64,000 nt of DNA from Novispirillum itersonii subsp. itersonii ATCC 12639 (GTDB lineage: Bacteria > Pseudomonadota > Alphaproteobacteria > Rhodospirillales > Rhodospirillaceae). Below, piece by piece: positions 27,258 through 35,408 of the stretch. Both the position numbers and the translations under genes were made by a program. Location: contig NZ_KB907340.1 of the NCBI RefSeq assembly GCF_000381985.1, positions 1 to 64,000 on the forward strand, in the 5' to 3' direction. The notes under the pieces are model-generated. The model worked only from the letters and a program-made list of their open reading frames with translations. It had not been told where the DNA came from and did no database searches. Position 1 is the first letter of the stretch, and each line of letters begins with the position of its first letter.

Positions 27258-27332
27258 TGGAGCGGGCGAAGGGATTCGAACCCTCGACCCCAACCTTGGC
27301 AAGGTTGTGCTCTACCCCTGAGCTACGCCCGC
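27258..27332 (-). tRNA. tRNA-Gly (anticodon GCC), copy 3
   Basis: The same 75 bases as the two copies near 22000, including the anticodon loop CTTGCCAAG and encoded CCA. It is a separate unit with its own promoter and terminator. Confidence 0.97.
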
Positions 27333-27398
27333 ATGGCGCCCGGATTTATCCGGTGGGTCACCGCGTTCCGGGCTGTAACCCGTCATTTGGTGGGGCGG

Positions 27399-27428
27399 TT
27401 TATAGACGGTCTTTCAGGGGCTTTGCAA
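27399..27428 (-). promoter_or_regulatory. Promoter of the third tRNA-Gly
   Basis: On the minus strand the -35 TTGCAA (27423-27428) and -10 TATAAA (27399-27404) are 18 bases apart, followed by CCGCCCC. The same elements precede the tandem tRNA-Gly pair. Confidence 0.75.
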
Positions 27429-27594
27429 GCCTGTTTTTTCAAAAAAATGTCGCCGCGATACCGGCCCTGGGATTGGCCCGGGATTGGCCGCCCGTCCGGC
27501 CCACCGCTGATAACAGACCTTGCCAGCGCCGGGCAGACGGTCCATCTATGAAGACTGAACCGGTTCACCCTTTGACTATCAGGTTTCCAGTCCC

Positions 27595-28500
27595 ATGAGC
27601 TTCATTCTCGACGAACACGCGCCCCGCCCGACCGCTGCCGCCGATGCGGTGAAGGACGGCACTGCCGCCACCTTCATGAAGGACGTGATTGAAGCCTCGC
27701 GCGAGGTTCCGGTCATTGTTTACTTCTCGGCCCCGTGGTGCGGCCCGTGCAAGACTTTCGGCCCGATGCTGGAAAAGCAGGTCCGCCTGTCTGCCGGCAA
27801 GGTCAAGCTGGTCAAGATTAACGTTGATGAAGAACAGCAGCTTGCCGCCCAGCTGCGGGTGCAGGCTGTGCCGACCGTCTTCGGGTTTGTCAACGGCCGC
27901 CCGGTTGATGCCTTCTCGAACGCCCTGCCGGAAAGCCAGATCAAAAGCTTTATCGCCCGTCTCAGCGGTGACGCAGGCAATGTGATCGACGAAGCGCTGG
28001 CGCAGGCCAAAGCCGTGCTGGAAGAAGGCGACGCCGCCACCGCCATGGACATCTATCAGCAGATTCTGGCGCAGGATCCGGCGAACGGTGACGGCATCGC
28101 CGGGGTCATGCGCTGCTATCTGGCGATGGGCGAAAACGGGCCGGTCGATGAAATTCTGGCCCAGCTCCCGCCCGACCTGCTGCGACACCCGGCGATTGCC
28201 TCGGTAAAGACGCAGGTGGAACTGGCCGGTCAGGCCTCCGGCGACTTCGCCGCGCTGGAAGCACAGGTCGCCGCCAACCCCGGCGATATGCAGGCACGCT
28301 ATGATCTGGCGATGGCATACTTCGGGGCCAATCTGCGCCAGCAGGCCGCCGATACCCTGCTCGACATTATCCGCCTTGACCGCAGCTGGAACGAAGAACA
28401 GGCCAAAACCCAGCTTCTGAAGCTGTTTGAAGCCTTCGGGCACACCGATCCGGTGACGGTCGCCACCCGCCGCAAGCTGTCGGCGCTGCTGTTCTCCTGA
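27595..28500 (+). CDS. Thioredoxin-domain co-chaperone, YbbN/CnoX-like
   Basis: A 301-residue cytoplasmic protein. Residues 15-125 are a thioredoxin domain with an intact active site in APWCGPCKTFG and the cis-Pro loop VQAVPTVFGF. Residues 130-300 form TPR-like helices (ALAQAKAVLEEGDAATAMDIYQ, ARYDLAMAYFGANLRQQAAD). This is the layout of YbbN/CnoX, which protects unfolding proteins from oxidation and hands them to GroEL or DnaK. Alphaproteobacterial members keep the CxxC pair, so redox activity is likely. It heads a rightward run of five genes with short gaps, followed by the LON-N gene 51 bases later. Confidence 0.93.
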   Translation: MSFILDEHAPRPTAAADAVKDGTAATFMKDVIEASREVPVIVYFSAPWCGPCKTFGPMLEKQVRLSAGKVKLVKINVDEEQQLAAQLRVQAVPTVFGFVNGRPVDAFSNALPESQIKSFIARLSGDAGNVIDEALAQAKAVLEEGDAATAMDIYQQILAQDPANGDGIAGVMRCYLAMGENGPVDEILAQLPPDLLRHPAIASVKTQVELAGQASGDFAALEAQVAANPGDMQARYDLAMAYFGANLRQQAADTLLDIIRLDRSWNEEQAKTQLLKLFEAFGHTDPVTVATRRKLSALLFS

Positions 28501-28551
28501 CGGAGCCAGCCGCAGCACCGTCGGCACAGCACCACACAGGAAGGGGATGTC

Positions 28552-29223
28552 ATGGTCGTTGAGTCTGCTCCCGGTCCGTTTCATCCACGGCTGGCCGATC
28601 TGCCGCCGGTGCTGCCGGTGTTTCCCCTGTCGGGGGCCCTTCTGCTGCCATGGTCGCGGCTGCCGCTGAATATCTTTGAGCGGCGCTATCTGAGCATGGT
28701 GCAGGATGCCCTTGGCATGGGGCGGATGATCGGGATGGTTCAGCCGGTCGGCGGTGCCCTGATGGAAACCGAAACGGTACCGTCCCTGTTCTCTGTCGGC
28801 TGCGCCGGGCGGATTTCCAGCTTCTCGGAAACCCCGGACGGACGCCTGATGATCACCCTCACCGGGGTCTGTCGCTTCCGTATCCGCGAAGAGCGCCCGA
28901 TGACACGGGCCTACCGGATGGTTGACCCGGACTGGATGCCCTTTGCCGACGACCTGAGCCCGCAGCCGCCGGTACAGGTCGACCGGGCCCGGCTGATGCA
29001 GGCGCTGACCGAGTTTCTGACCACCATTGGCATGCCGGTGAACGACCGGGCACTGGCTGACCTGCCCCCTGCCGATCTGATCAATACGGTGGCGATGACC
29101 TTCCCCTTTGACCCGTCAGAAAAGCAGGCCCTGCTGGAAGCCCCGACCGCCCAGCACCGGGCCGATACCCTGATCACCCTGCTGGAAATGGCACAGTTCC
29201 CCGGTACACTGCCCCGGCAATAA
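28552..29223 (+). CDS. LON peptidase N-terminal (substrate-binding) domain protein
   Basis: A 223-residue protein made of one LON-N domain without ATPase or protease parts. Marks are [64 protein letters not shown] and the C-terminal helix bundle ending LEMAQFPG. Such stand-alone proteins are common in alphaproteobacteria next to the YbbN-like gene and may present substrates to proteases or chaperones; the biochemical role is not established. The start has AGGAAGGGG just upstream. Confidence 0.93.
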   Translation: MVVESAPGPFHPRLADLPPVLPVFPLSGALLLPWSRLPLNIFERRYLSMVQDALGMGRMIGMVQPVGGALMETETVPSLFSVGCAGRISSFSETPDGRLMITLTGVCRFRIREERPMTRAYRMVDPDWMPFADDLSPQPPVQVDRARLMQALTEFLTTIGMPVNDRALADLPPADLINTVAMTFPFDPSEKQALLEAPTAQHRADTLITLLEMAQFPGTLPRQ

Positions 29224-29252
29224 CCCGTCATTCCGCTTTCTGGAGTTTTGTG

Positions 29253-29456
29253 ATGTCCGAAACCGCCGCCGTCCGGGCCGTCGACCCGAAGCTGCTGGAA
29301 ATTCTGGTGTGCCCGCTGTCAAAAGGCCCGCTGCGCTATGATGCGGACCGGCAGGAGCTGGTCTCCGACAAAGCCGGGCTGGCCTATCCGATCCGCGACG
29401 GCATTCCGATCATGCTGATTGACGAAGCCCGCTCCCTTGACGACTTTGCTGGGTAA
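29253..29456 (+). CDS. Trm112 family protein
   Basis: A 67-residue protein with the Trm112/YcaR fold: [20 protein letters not shown] near the N-terminus, then [19 protein letters not shown]. In eukaryotes Trm112 activates methyltransferases; bacterial homologues are small zinc-ribbon relatives. Only one Cys remains (VCPLSKGPL), so zinc binding is probably lost, as in many bacterial members. Start at ATG 29253 with TGGAG eight bases upstream. It lies between the LON-N and DUF971 genes in the same operon. Confidence 0.92.
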   Translation: MSETAAVRAVDPKLLEILVCPLSKGPLRYDADRQELVSDKAGLAYPIRDGIPIMLIDEARSLDDFAG

Positions 29457-29462
29457 GGAACC

Positions 29463-29810
29463 ATGGAACCGACCGAACTGGCGGTAAACCGGGCCGACCG
29501 CACCCTGACCGTCACTTTCGACACCGGGGCCGTTTATACCTTTACGGCTGAGTTCCTGCGGGTCAACAGCCCGTCAGCCGAAGTGCAGGGCCACAGCCCC
29601 GAGCAGAAGCAGACCGTGGCGGGAAAGAAGACCGTGGGAATCCGCGATCTGGAAGCCGTCGGCCATTATGCCGTGAAAATCATCTTCGACGACGGTCACG
29701 ATACCGGCCTGTACACCTGGGAAACGCTGGCAGACTACGGCCAGCGGCAGGAAAGCCTGTGGGCAACCTATCTGGCCGAACTGGCCGTGAAAGGCCTGAA
29801 GCGCGAATGA
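29463..29810 (+). CDS. DUF971 (gamma-butyrobetaine hydroxylase-like N-domain) protein
   Basis: A 115-residue protein with the DUF971 pattern: ELAVNRADRTLTVTFDTG, AEFLRVNSPSAEVQGH, then VGHYAVKIIFDDGHDTGLYTW and DYGQRQESLWATYL. The family corresponds to the N-terminal domain of gamma-butyrobetaine dioxygenases. In bacteria the stand-alone form is associated with iron-sulfur cluster work (related to the ApbC/Mrp fusions). Role here is inferred only. Its last bases overlap the SDR gene start in an ATGA junction. Confidence 0.9.
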   Translation: MEPTELAVNRADRTLTVTFDTGAVYTFTAEFLRVNSPSAEVQGHSPEQKQTVAGKKTVGIRDLEAVGHYAVKIIFDDGHDTGLYTWETLADYGQRQESLWATYLAELAVKGLKRE

Positions 29811-30568
29811 CCTCCCCCTCCTCCGCCCCCGTGGTCCTGATCACCGGTGGCAGCCGTGGAATCGGAGCAGAAACCGCGCGCCAGCTGGCCGCCTGCGGCT
29901 GGCAGGTCGGCCTGACCTATGTCAGTGACCATGCGGCCGCAGAGACGGTGGTCGCGGAAATCCGCGCTGCCGGGGGCCATGCCGTCGCGGTGCAGGCTGA
30001 CGTCGCCCGGGCCGAAGAGGTCTGCGCGGCTTTTGATGCTGTCGAACAGACCCTTGGGTCGATCCGGGGTGTGGTCGGCAATGCCGGGATTGTCGCCAAA
30101 GCAGGCGATCTGGCGGATACGACCCCGGACCGGCTGGCCCGGATGGTCGAGGTCAACGTCCTTGGCAGCCTGCTGGTGGCGCGGGAAGCCGCACGCCGCC
30201 TCTCGACCCGGCGGGGCGGCTCCGGCGGGGCGGTGGTTCTTGTCTCCTCCGGCGCATCCCGGCGGGGATCCCCACATGAATGGGTTGACTATGCCGCCAC
30301 CAAAGGCGCGGTGGATACCCTGACCATCGGCCTGTCGAAAGAACTGGCGGCGGAAGGCGTGCGGGTCAACTGCGTCCGGCCCGGCCTGATTGATACCGAT
30401 ATTCATACTGCCAGCGGCATTCCTGACCGGATGCAGAAGTGGGAAAAAGTTGTGCCGATGCAGCGCGCCGGAACAGCGGCGGAAGTGGCTGCCGCCATCG
30501 TCTGGCTGCTCGGGGATGCGTCGCCCTATACCACCGGGGCAATTCTGGATGTCGGCGGCGGGGTCTGA
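29807..30568 (+). CDS. Short-chain dehydrogenase/reductase (SDR), glucose/3-oxoacyl reductase-like
   Basis: A 253-residue classical SDR. The NAD(P)-binding TGGSRGIG is at about residues 13-20, the NAG element in VVGNAGIV, the catalytic Ser in VLVSSGASRRG and the YAATK active site pair. Then come VRVNCVRPGLIDTDIH and the C-terminal GAILDVGGG, as in FabG-like or YgfF-like reductases. The substrate is unknown. It ends the five-gene run that starts with the YbbN-like gene. The stop codon TGA is in the loop of a strong terminator. Confidence 0.93.
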   Translation: MTSPSSAPVVLITGGSRGIGAETARQLAACGWQVGLTYVSDHAAAETVVAEIRAAGGHAVAVQADVARAEEVCAAFDAVEQTLGSIRGVVGNAGIVAKAGDLADTTPDRLARMVEVNVLGSLLVAREAARRLSTRRGGSGGAVVLVSSGASRRGSPHEWVDYAATKGAVDTLTIGLSKELAAEGVRVNCVRPGLIDTDIHTASGIPDRMQKWEKVVPMQRAGTAAEVAAAIVWLLGDASPYTTGAILDVGGGV

Positions 30569-30584
30569 CCCCCGCCGCCGTTTT
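30553..30584 (+). terminator. Rho-independent terminator overlapping the SDR stop codon
   Basis: CGGCGGCGGGG and CCCCGCCGCCG pair around a loop that holds the TGA at 30566-30568, followed by TTTT. The stem starts inside the last codons of the gene. Confidence 0.85.
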
Positions 30585-30594
30585 CCCAACCGCT

Positions 30595-30879
30595 TCAGCG
30601 GGCCATTCCGGTCTCCACCCATTTCAGATACAGATCAATCTGCGCATCCGGCAGCGGGGTTCCCCCCGGAGGCATCGGGTGCGGCGCGGTGCTGCCCGGC
30701 CGGTAACCGGTGATCGCCACCGCGATCGGCTGGTGGAACCGCACAACACAGTCATAACTCGACAGGTCCATTTCGGCGGCCCCGTCCTCATCCGTCAGAA
30801 CAACGTTCTTCATACAGGCCACGTAGCGGGCAAAAATCGGGCGGATATCCTGCTCAAATCCCGGACGGTCAGTCGTCAT
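30595..30879 (-). CDS. Small cytochrome-c-like protein lacking the haem motif
   Basis: A 94-residue protein with a good ribosome site (AAGGAGG). FEQDIRPIFARYVAC at the start and MPPGG-TPLPDAQIDLYLKWVETG at the end match cytochrome c-like domains found with oxidases (DIRPIF...C..CH...MPPGG...L..W). The CxxCH motif itself is absent: the region reads RYVACMKNVV. There is no signal peptide. The methionine in MPPGG, the usual axial ligand, is kept. It follows the tyrosinase gene by 17 bases and must be co-expressed with it. It may be a domesticated, haem-free accessory such as a copper chaperone or interaction partner; this is inference. Confidence 0.75.
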   Translation of the reverse strand: MTTDRPGFEQDIRPIFARYVACMKNVVLTDEDGAAEMDLSSYDCVVRFHQPIAVAITGYRPGSTAPHPMPPGGTPLPDAQIDLYLKWVETGMAR

Positions 30880-30896
30880 CGTGCTGCCTCCTTCTC

Positions 30897-32513
30897 TCAG
30901 TGGGCCGGTATCGCGGTCAGGCGCGGCTGTTCAAAATCATCGGGCCGGGCTCCGGTGCCCGACGGTGTGATGCCAACGGTCAGCATCCACGCCTCTTTGC
31001 GCAGCGGGCCGGCCTGAATGCTGGCGACCGGCTGCTGGACAGAGGCCGTCAGCCGGGTTGATGACATCTCGCCGTGATCATGACCGGCGCCCGACAGCTC
31101 CCAGTAGTTAACCGAGGTCGCGAGATACCGGCTTCGGAAGGCAGTGTCCTTCAGGTCTGCGGCAACCGATGCCGGGTGCAGATATACATCGGCCTGATAG
31201 CTGTACCCCTGATGCAGCGGTTTCCGCACCAGTTCCACTGCGGCAACCGATCCCTCTGCCGGAAGCGGAAGGGTGACAGAGACCGACTGTGTCACAGAGG
31301 GGTTTGCCCCTGACTGGTAACCGGCCCCGTCATCCCCGCTGAGCAGATAGGTGAAGAAACTTTCCGGGGCGACGCCGAAGCCCTGTTTGTTTTCGGCATC
31401 ATAGGCCTGTGTAAGCCGGGTCAGCTCCGCCTCGGTGAAAAACTGCGGGCGGCCACCGGGATCAAAGCCATAGCCCAGGGCGGTGATATCCAGATAGTTT
31501 TTCACCTGCCCCATCGTCTGCAGCCCGGATCCCGGGGTAAAGCCCGGCGGATTGGCAAAGGCCAGAGACTGCTGACCGCGCAGATACTGCCCCGGCGAGG
31601 TGATCTCTGCCGCAGCATGGCTGTCGATCCACTCCTCAAGAATGTAATCGATGAAGGCATGGTAGGAGAAAAAGAGCGGATCCAGACCGGCAGTGCTGGG
31701 ACGCTTCAGGACCCCGCCGATATATGCATCGTGCATATAGTTGTGAATCATCGACTCGAACGCGCCGTAATTCCCCGGCCCTCCGACCCGATACCCGCCG
31801 AACTGCGGCCACCGCAGATCGCGGATCAGGTAGGCCAGCAGATAGGGGGAGGTCCGCTGCTTATCTTCAGCGGTCGGTGGCCCCTCGGTGCGGCCCGGAT
31901 AAAACAGCGGAGATGTTTTATTCTCAAACGCCTTAGGGAAGCGGACCCCGCTGGGGATCTGGATAAAGTTCCAGTACGGTACCGTCACATCCTTGGTGGA
32001 GGGACCGGATGTCCCTTCCGGATCGGCGGCCCGCAATGCCTGTTCGTAATAGAAAAACTCTGCCCGGTGCCATGGCAGGAACAGATCCTTACCATGCTCA
32101 CACATTCCCGGGTGCTCGGTATGGAACCCGGCAGGCGGGGACTTCATGGGCGGGCAAAAGGCGTCGCTGTCGGAAAACCAGCCGTTTTTGGCGGGATCCG
32201 CCACAATCGGCACCGCAGCCCCGGAATCGGGAACAGGCACGCCATTGCAGTTATGGACCCAGGCCTGCCACAGGTAGCCTTCACGGTCATTCTTATTCGC
32301 CAGACTCTTCTTCCGCATCATGTCGATGGCATGCTCATAGGCCGCCAGTTCCTGCGGTGTCAGATCGTCGATATTCTTTCGCAGCCGTACCGCTGCCTGC
32401 GCATCGGCAACAGCACTGAAAAGCAGTCCCGCTGCCAGCAGAACCGGCACAGCCGCAGACAGGCCACGCCGGATCCGGCCCGGCAGGCGGGGCCAGAATA
32501 TTTTGAATGTCAT
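30897..32513 (-). CDS. Tyrosinase/polyphenol oxidase family protein, exported
   Basis: A 538-residue binuclear copper protein. A basic N-terminus and hydrophobic segment ending at AVADAQA (about residue 40) form a signal peptide. The copper-A region is visible as EHGKDLFLPWHRAEFFYYEQAL with an upstream His in FHTEHPG. The copper-B region has MIHNYMHDAYIGG and FFSYHAFIDYILEEW. The C-terminal third is a beta domain that may shield the active site. Tyrosinases hydroxylate monophenols and oxidise diphenols to quinones. It lies between the multicopper oxidase and the small cytochrome-like gene in a leftward operon; a phenol-oxidation or melanin-like role is inferred. Confidence 0.9.
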   Translation of the reverse strand: MTFKIFWPRLPGRIRRGLSAAVPVLLAAGLLFSAVADAQAAVRLRKNIDDLTPQELAAYEHAIDMMRKKSLANKNDREGYLWQAWVHNCNGVPVPDSGAAVPIVADPAKNGWFSDSDAFCPPMKSPPAGFHTEHPGMCEHGKDLFLPWHRAEFFYYEQALRAADPEGTSGPSTKDVTVPYWNFIQIPSGVRFPKAFENKTSPLFYPGRTEGPPTAEDKQRTSPYLLAYLIRDLRWPQFGGYRVGGPGNYGAFESMIHNYMHDAYIGGVLKRPSTAGLDPLFFSYHAFIDYILEEWIDSHAAAEITSPGQYLRGQQSLAFANPPGFTPGSGLQTMGQVKNYLDITALGYGFDPGGRPQFFTEAELTRLTQAYDAENKQGFGVAPESFFTYLLSGDDGAGYQSGANPSVTQSVSVTLPLPAEGSVAAVELVRKPLHQGYSYQADVYLHPASVAADLKDTAFRSRYLATSVNYWELSGAGHDHGEMSSTRLTASVQQPVASIQAGPLRKEAWMLTVGITPSGTGARPDDFEQPRLTAIPAH

Positions 32514-32552
32514 CAGAAAAATCCCCCGAAAATCAGATCAGCCCGGCTGCCT

Positions 32553-34346
32553 TCAGTGATGTTTGTGTGGTGACGGTGTGGCGGCACCATGGGTTCCGCC
32601 CGGCTCAACCACCTCGACCAGCTCCATCATCCCCTGATCCTCGTGATCGAGAATGTGGCAGTGCAAAACATACGTTCCGATATAATCCTCATACCGGCTG
32701 CGCAGGGTCAGCCTGTCGCCGGGACGAACCAGCTGGGTATCCCGCCACACGGTTTCCATCACGCCCTGCGGGCCGGGACGGGTCATCTGGAACGGATTGA
32801 CGTGGATATGGAAAGGATGGGCGACGATGATCTTCTGATCCTCCGGCGTGCCCGGTACCGGCAGGGTCTGCACCGTCCACTCCGAGGCCGTCCCCAGCGT
32901 CAGCTGGCGGGGGCCGTCGCTGGGGAAAGGCTGTGCATTGACCATAAAGCGCAGGGTGCAATCCGGGTCTTTATCATCCGAGCAATAAGCATAACGGCCA
33001 TCAGCCTGCCGGGCCGCCTGCCCGATCATGAAGCTGACCTCCTGCGCCGGACCGGTCAGGTCTGCATCGGTGATATCCGTCATCGCCTTGGTCCGGGCCA
33101 GCGCCGCACACCCCGGACCCGACGTGGCACAGGGCAAGGCCATCGCCATGGCCGCCCCCCGGACCACCACCTTCGCCAGAGGCTGCCGGGCCTCCGCTGT
33201 CAGCAGCAGAGACTTTTCCGCGGAGGTGGGCTGGTCATAGACGTAATAGACCGCCTCCTTCGCCCCCTTCGGCAAGGGCGGGGCCTTCACCAGCACATCG
33301 GAACGGTAGCCGGGCTGTAGCTCCACCTCTTTCCAGCTGTTCATATACCCCAGGGACAGACCATCCAGAGCGATCTCGTTCAACGTCCATGGATCACTGC
33401 CATCCTGTCGGGTGATACCGATCTGGAACGTCTCACGGATCCCGCCATGGATCAGCCGCCAGCGCTGGACTTCGCCGGGGCGCAGCTCAAACACCGGCAT
33501 GATCTGGCCGTTGATGGTCGGCAGACGGCCGGACTGAGCCCAGCCTCCGGGGCCGAACTGGTCATAGTTTTCAATCTCGCCATTGGCGTCATAGGAAATC
33601 TGCTGCAGCAGCAGCACCTGATCCTTTGCCGCCCGGATCTCGGGCACCGAATCGAGGCTGCGCGGATCATCGGGGTTTTCCACAATGATCGCCCCGGCCA
33701 TACCGCTGGACACCTGTAGCGCGGTCGAGCCGTGGACATGGCTGTGATACCAGAACGTACCCGTCGGATGATCCTGCGGAATATGGATTTCCACGAGCGA
33801 TGTGCTTTGCGGCGGCATCAGACGCAGCACATTGTCAGCATTGCCGGATGGGGACACATGCAGACCATGACTGTGGAAATTGGTGGTGTTGAAATTGTGC
33901 GGCGTATTGATATCGGATGGCTGAGGGCCGGGCTCCGGCAACAGCCTGTTGCGCAAGGTGATCGACAGAGTATCCCCGGGGCGGACCCGCAGGGTTTTAC
34001 CAACCAGAGCCCCGTCGTACCCGCGCAGATGCGTCTGGCATCCGGCAATGACGGTATCGTGGTAATCAACCGTCAGATCCGTTGTCAGCGTGCCCCCCTG
34101 CGGACGCAGCACCGGGGCTGCCCGGAACGGCTTTCCGCCCCACTGTTCCGCATTCAGCGGCACCAGCTCGCACCCCGGCTTGCCCGTCCCCGCCAGCTCC
34201 GGCTTCGGGGCCAGAACGGCGGATGGCTGCGATGCGGCAAAGGCGCCGCTTCCTGTCATCATCAGAATCAGAACTGCCCCCAAGGATCCGGCTGCGCCCA
34301 CAGCCCGGTGGTGACGTTCTGATTTTCCCCATCGTGTGCCAGTCAC
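32553..34346 (-). CDS. Multicopper oxidase (laccase/bilirubin oxidase-like), exported
   Basis: A 597-residue protein starting at a GTG with GGAGGAGAG upstream. Residues 1-38 are a signal peptide ending at SGAFAAS. All four copper motifs are present: FHSHGLH, WYHSHVHG, HPFHIHVNPFQ and the type 1/3 segment LHCHILDHEDQGMM with an axial Met. The C-terminus is His-rich (HKHH). It oxidises phenols, metals or similar donors and reduces oxygen to water, probably in the periplasm. It leads the operon that continues with tyrosinase and the small cytochrome-like protein. The combination suggests a dedicated phenol-oxidising or copper-handling unit (inference). Confidence 0.93.
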   Translation of the reverse strand: MTGTRWGKSERHHRAVGAAGSLGAVLILMMTGSGAFAASQPSAVLAPKPELAGTGKPGCELVPLNAEQWGGKPFRAAPVLRPQGGTLTTDLTVDYHDTVIAGCQTHLRGYDGALVGKTLRVRPGDTLSITLRNRLLPEPGPQPSDINTPHNFNTTNFHSHGLHVSPSGNADNVLRLMPPQSTSLVEIHIPQDHPTGTFWYHSHVHGSTALQVSSGMAGAIIVENPDDPRSLDSVPEIRAAKDQVLLLQQISYDANGEIENYDQFGPGGWAQSGRLPTINGQIMPVFELRPGEVQRWRLIHGGIRETFQIGITRQDGSDPWTLNEIALDGLSLGYMNSWKEVELQPGYRSDVLVKAPPLPKGAKEAVYYVYDQPTSAEKSLLLTAEARQPLAKVVVRGAAMAMALPCATSGPGCAALARTKAMTDITDADLTGPAQEVSFMIGQAARQADGRYAYCSDDKDPDCTLRFMVNAQPFPSDGPRQLTLGTASEWTVQTLPVPGTPEDQKIIVAHPFHIHVNPFQMTRPGPQGVMETVWRDTQLVRPGDRLTLRSRYEDYIGTYVLHCHILDHEDQGMMELVEVVEPGGTHGAATPSPHKHH

Positions 34347-34419
34347 GTGACTCTCCTCCAGAGAGCCCTTCCCGCTGTCACACTACCATGAATTGCTATC
34401 TTGAGGGGTTTTTAATAAT

Positions 34420-34437
34420 AAAAACTCTTTTAAAGAG
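34420..34437 (-). terminator. murI terminator with the stop codon as its loop
   Basis: On the minus strand CTCTT-TAA-AAGAG is followed by TTTTT. The three loop bases are exactly the murI stop codon (complement of 34430-34432). Confidence 0.7.
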
Positions 34438-35257
34438 AGCCGCACCCGCGATCAGCCCCCTCGGGAATGGCGAAAAGATGCGGTGCCGGAAGGTCCATCC
34501 GGGCAAAGGCGGGGGGATAGTGCGGCAGAATAGCGGTACACAGCACTCGGTTGTCGGCGCCCCTTGCGGTAGACGTCAGCGGCGTCAGACCGGGTGCCTC
34601 CAGCACCCGCACTGTCTGGCGGGCAATCGCGGCCCCGGAGTCCAGCCACAAGACCGGACGGGGCGCCACCTGCTGCAACACCGGCAACAGCAGCGGATAA
34701 TGGGTACACCCCAGCACAACGGTGTCGAGATCCTGATCGGCAAACAGTGGCGCCGCCTCGGCGGCCACGGCACCGGCATCGGCAACTCCGGTCCCCAGAT
34801 AGCGCTCCGCCAGCTCAGCCAAATGCGGAGCCCCGACTTTCACAACCCGGCAGTCGCCTGCAAAGCGCTGACACAGATCCTCAAGATAGGTGCTGGAGGC
34901 CGTTCCCGGCGTGGCCAGAACCCCGATCACTTTCGCTGCGCTGGCCGCTGCTGCCGGTTTGATGGCAGGCACTGTGCCAATCACCGGAAGCCCGTGATGA
35001 TCCTGTCTTATTTCAGCCAGCGCTGCCGTCGAGGCGGTATTGCAGGCAATCACCACCACATCGGGCCCCTCGGAAGCAATAAGGGCCGTCAGAACACTGC
35101 GGATCCGCCGGACCAGCGCGCCCTTCTCCCAACTGCCATAGGGAAATCCTGCCGCATCGCAGGCATATGTAAGGGCCGCCGACGGAATCAGCCGACGGAT
35201 TTCCGCCAGCACCGATAATCCGCCCAACCCGGAATCAAACACCAGAATTCGCCGCAC
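34430..35257 (-). CDS. murI: Glutamate racemase
   Basis: A 275-residue enzyme that makes D-glutamate for peptidoglycan. Marks are ILVFDSGLGGLSVL at the N-terminus, the first catalytic Cys in VIACNTAST, and the second in VVLGCTHYPLLLP. I chose the GTG complementary to 35255-35257 (start VRRILVF), preceded by GGAGCAGG; the frame is open to 35443 but the extra part is not homologous and would exceed the usual length of about 270. It lies downstream of the aminotransferase gene on the same strand, separated by a hairpin at 35368-35401. Confidence 0.93.
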   Translation of the reverse strand: MRRILVFDSGLGGLSVLAEIRRLIPSAALTYACDAAGFPYGSWEKGALVRRIRSVLTALIASEGPDVVVIACNTASTAALAEIRQDHHGLPVIGTVPAIKPAAAASAAKVIGVLATPGTASSTYLEDLCQRFAGDCRVVKVGAPHLAELAERYLGTGVADAGAVAAEAAPLFADQDLDTVVLGCTHYPLLLPVLQQVAPRPVLWLDSGAAIARQTVRVLEAPGLTPLTSTARGADNRVLCTAILPHYPPAFARMDLPAPHLFAIPEGADRGCGSL

Positions 35258-35367
35258 CTGACCTGCTCCATACAGCCTGCAGGATTTTTCTGACAGAACT
35301 CCATCCCCGCGCCGTTGGCAAGGGCAGCCCTGTCCGGTCAGACATTTTTCTGGCGCAAGTTTCCGGG

Positions 35368-35401
35368 GCAGGAGCCCCGCCGGAAACAGCGGGACTCCTG
35401 C
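35368..35401 (-). terminator. Hairpin after the branched-chain aminotransferase gene
   Basis: GCAGGAGCCCCGC and GCGGGACTCCTGC (plus-strand reading) form a 13-bp stem with one mismatch around an eight-base loop, just after the leftward ilvE stop. There is no clear T run. Confidence 0.65.
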
Positions 35402-35408
35402 GGCCTCC

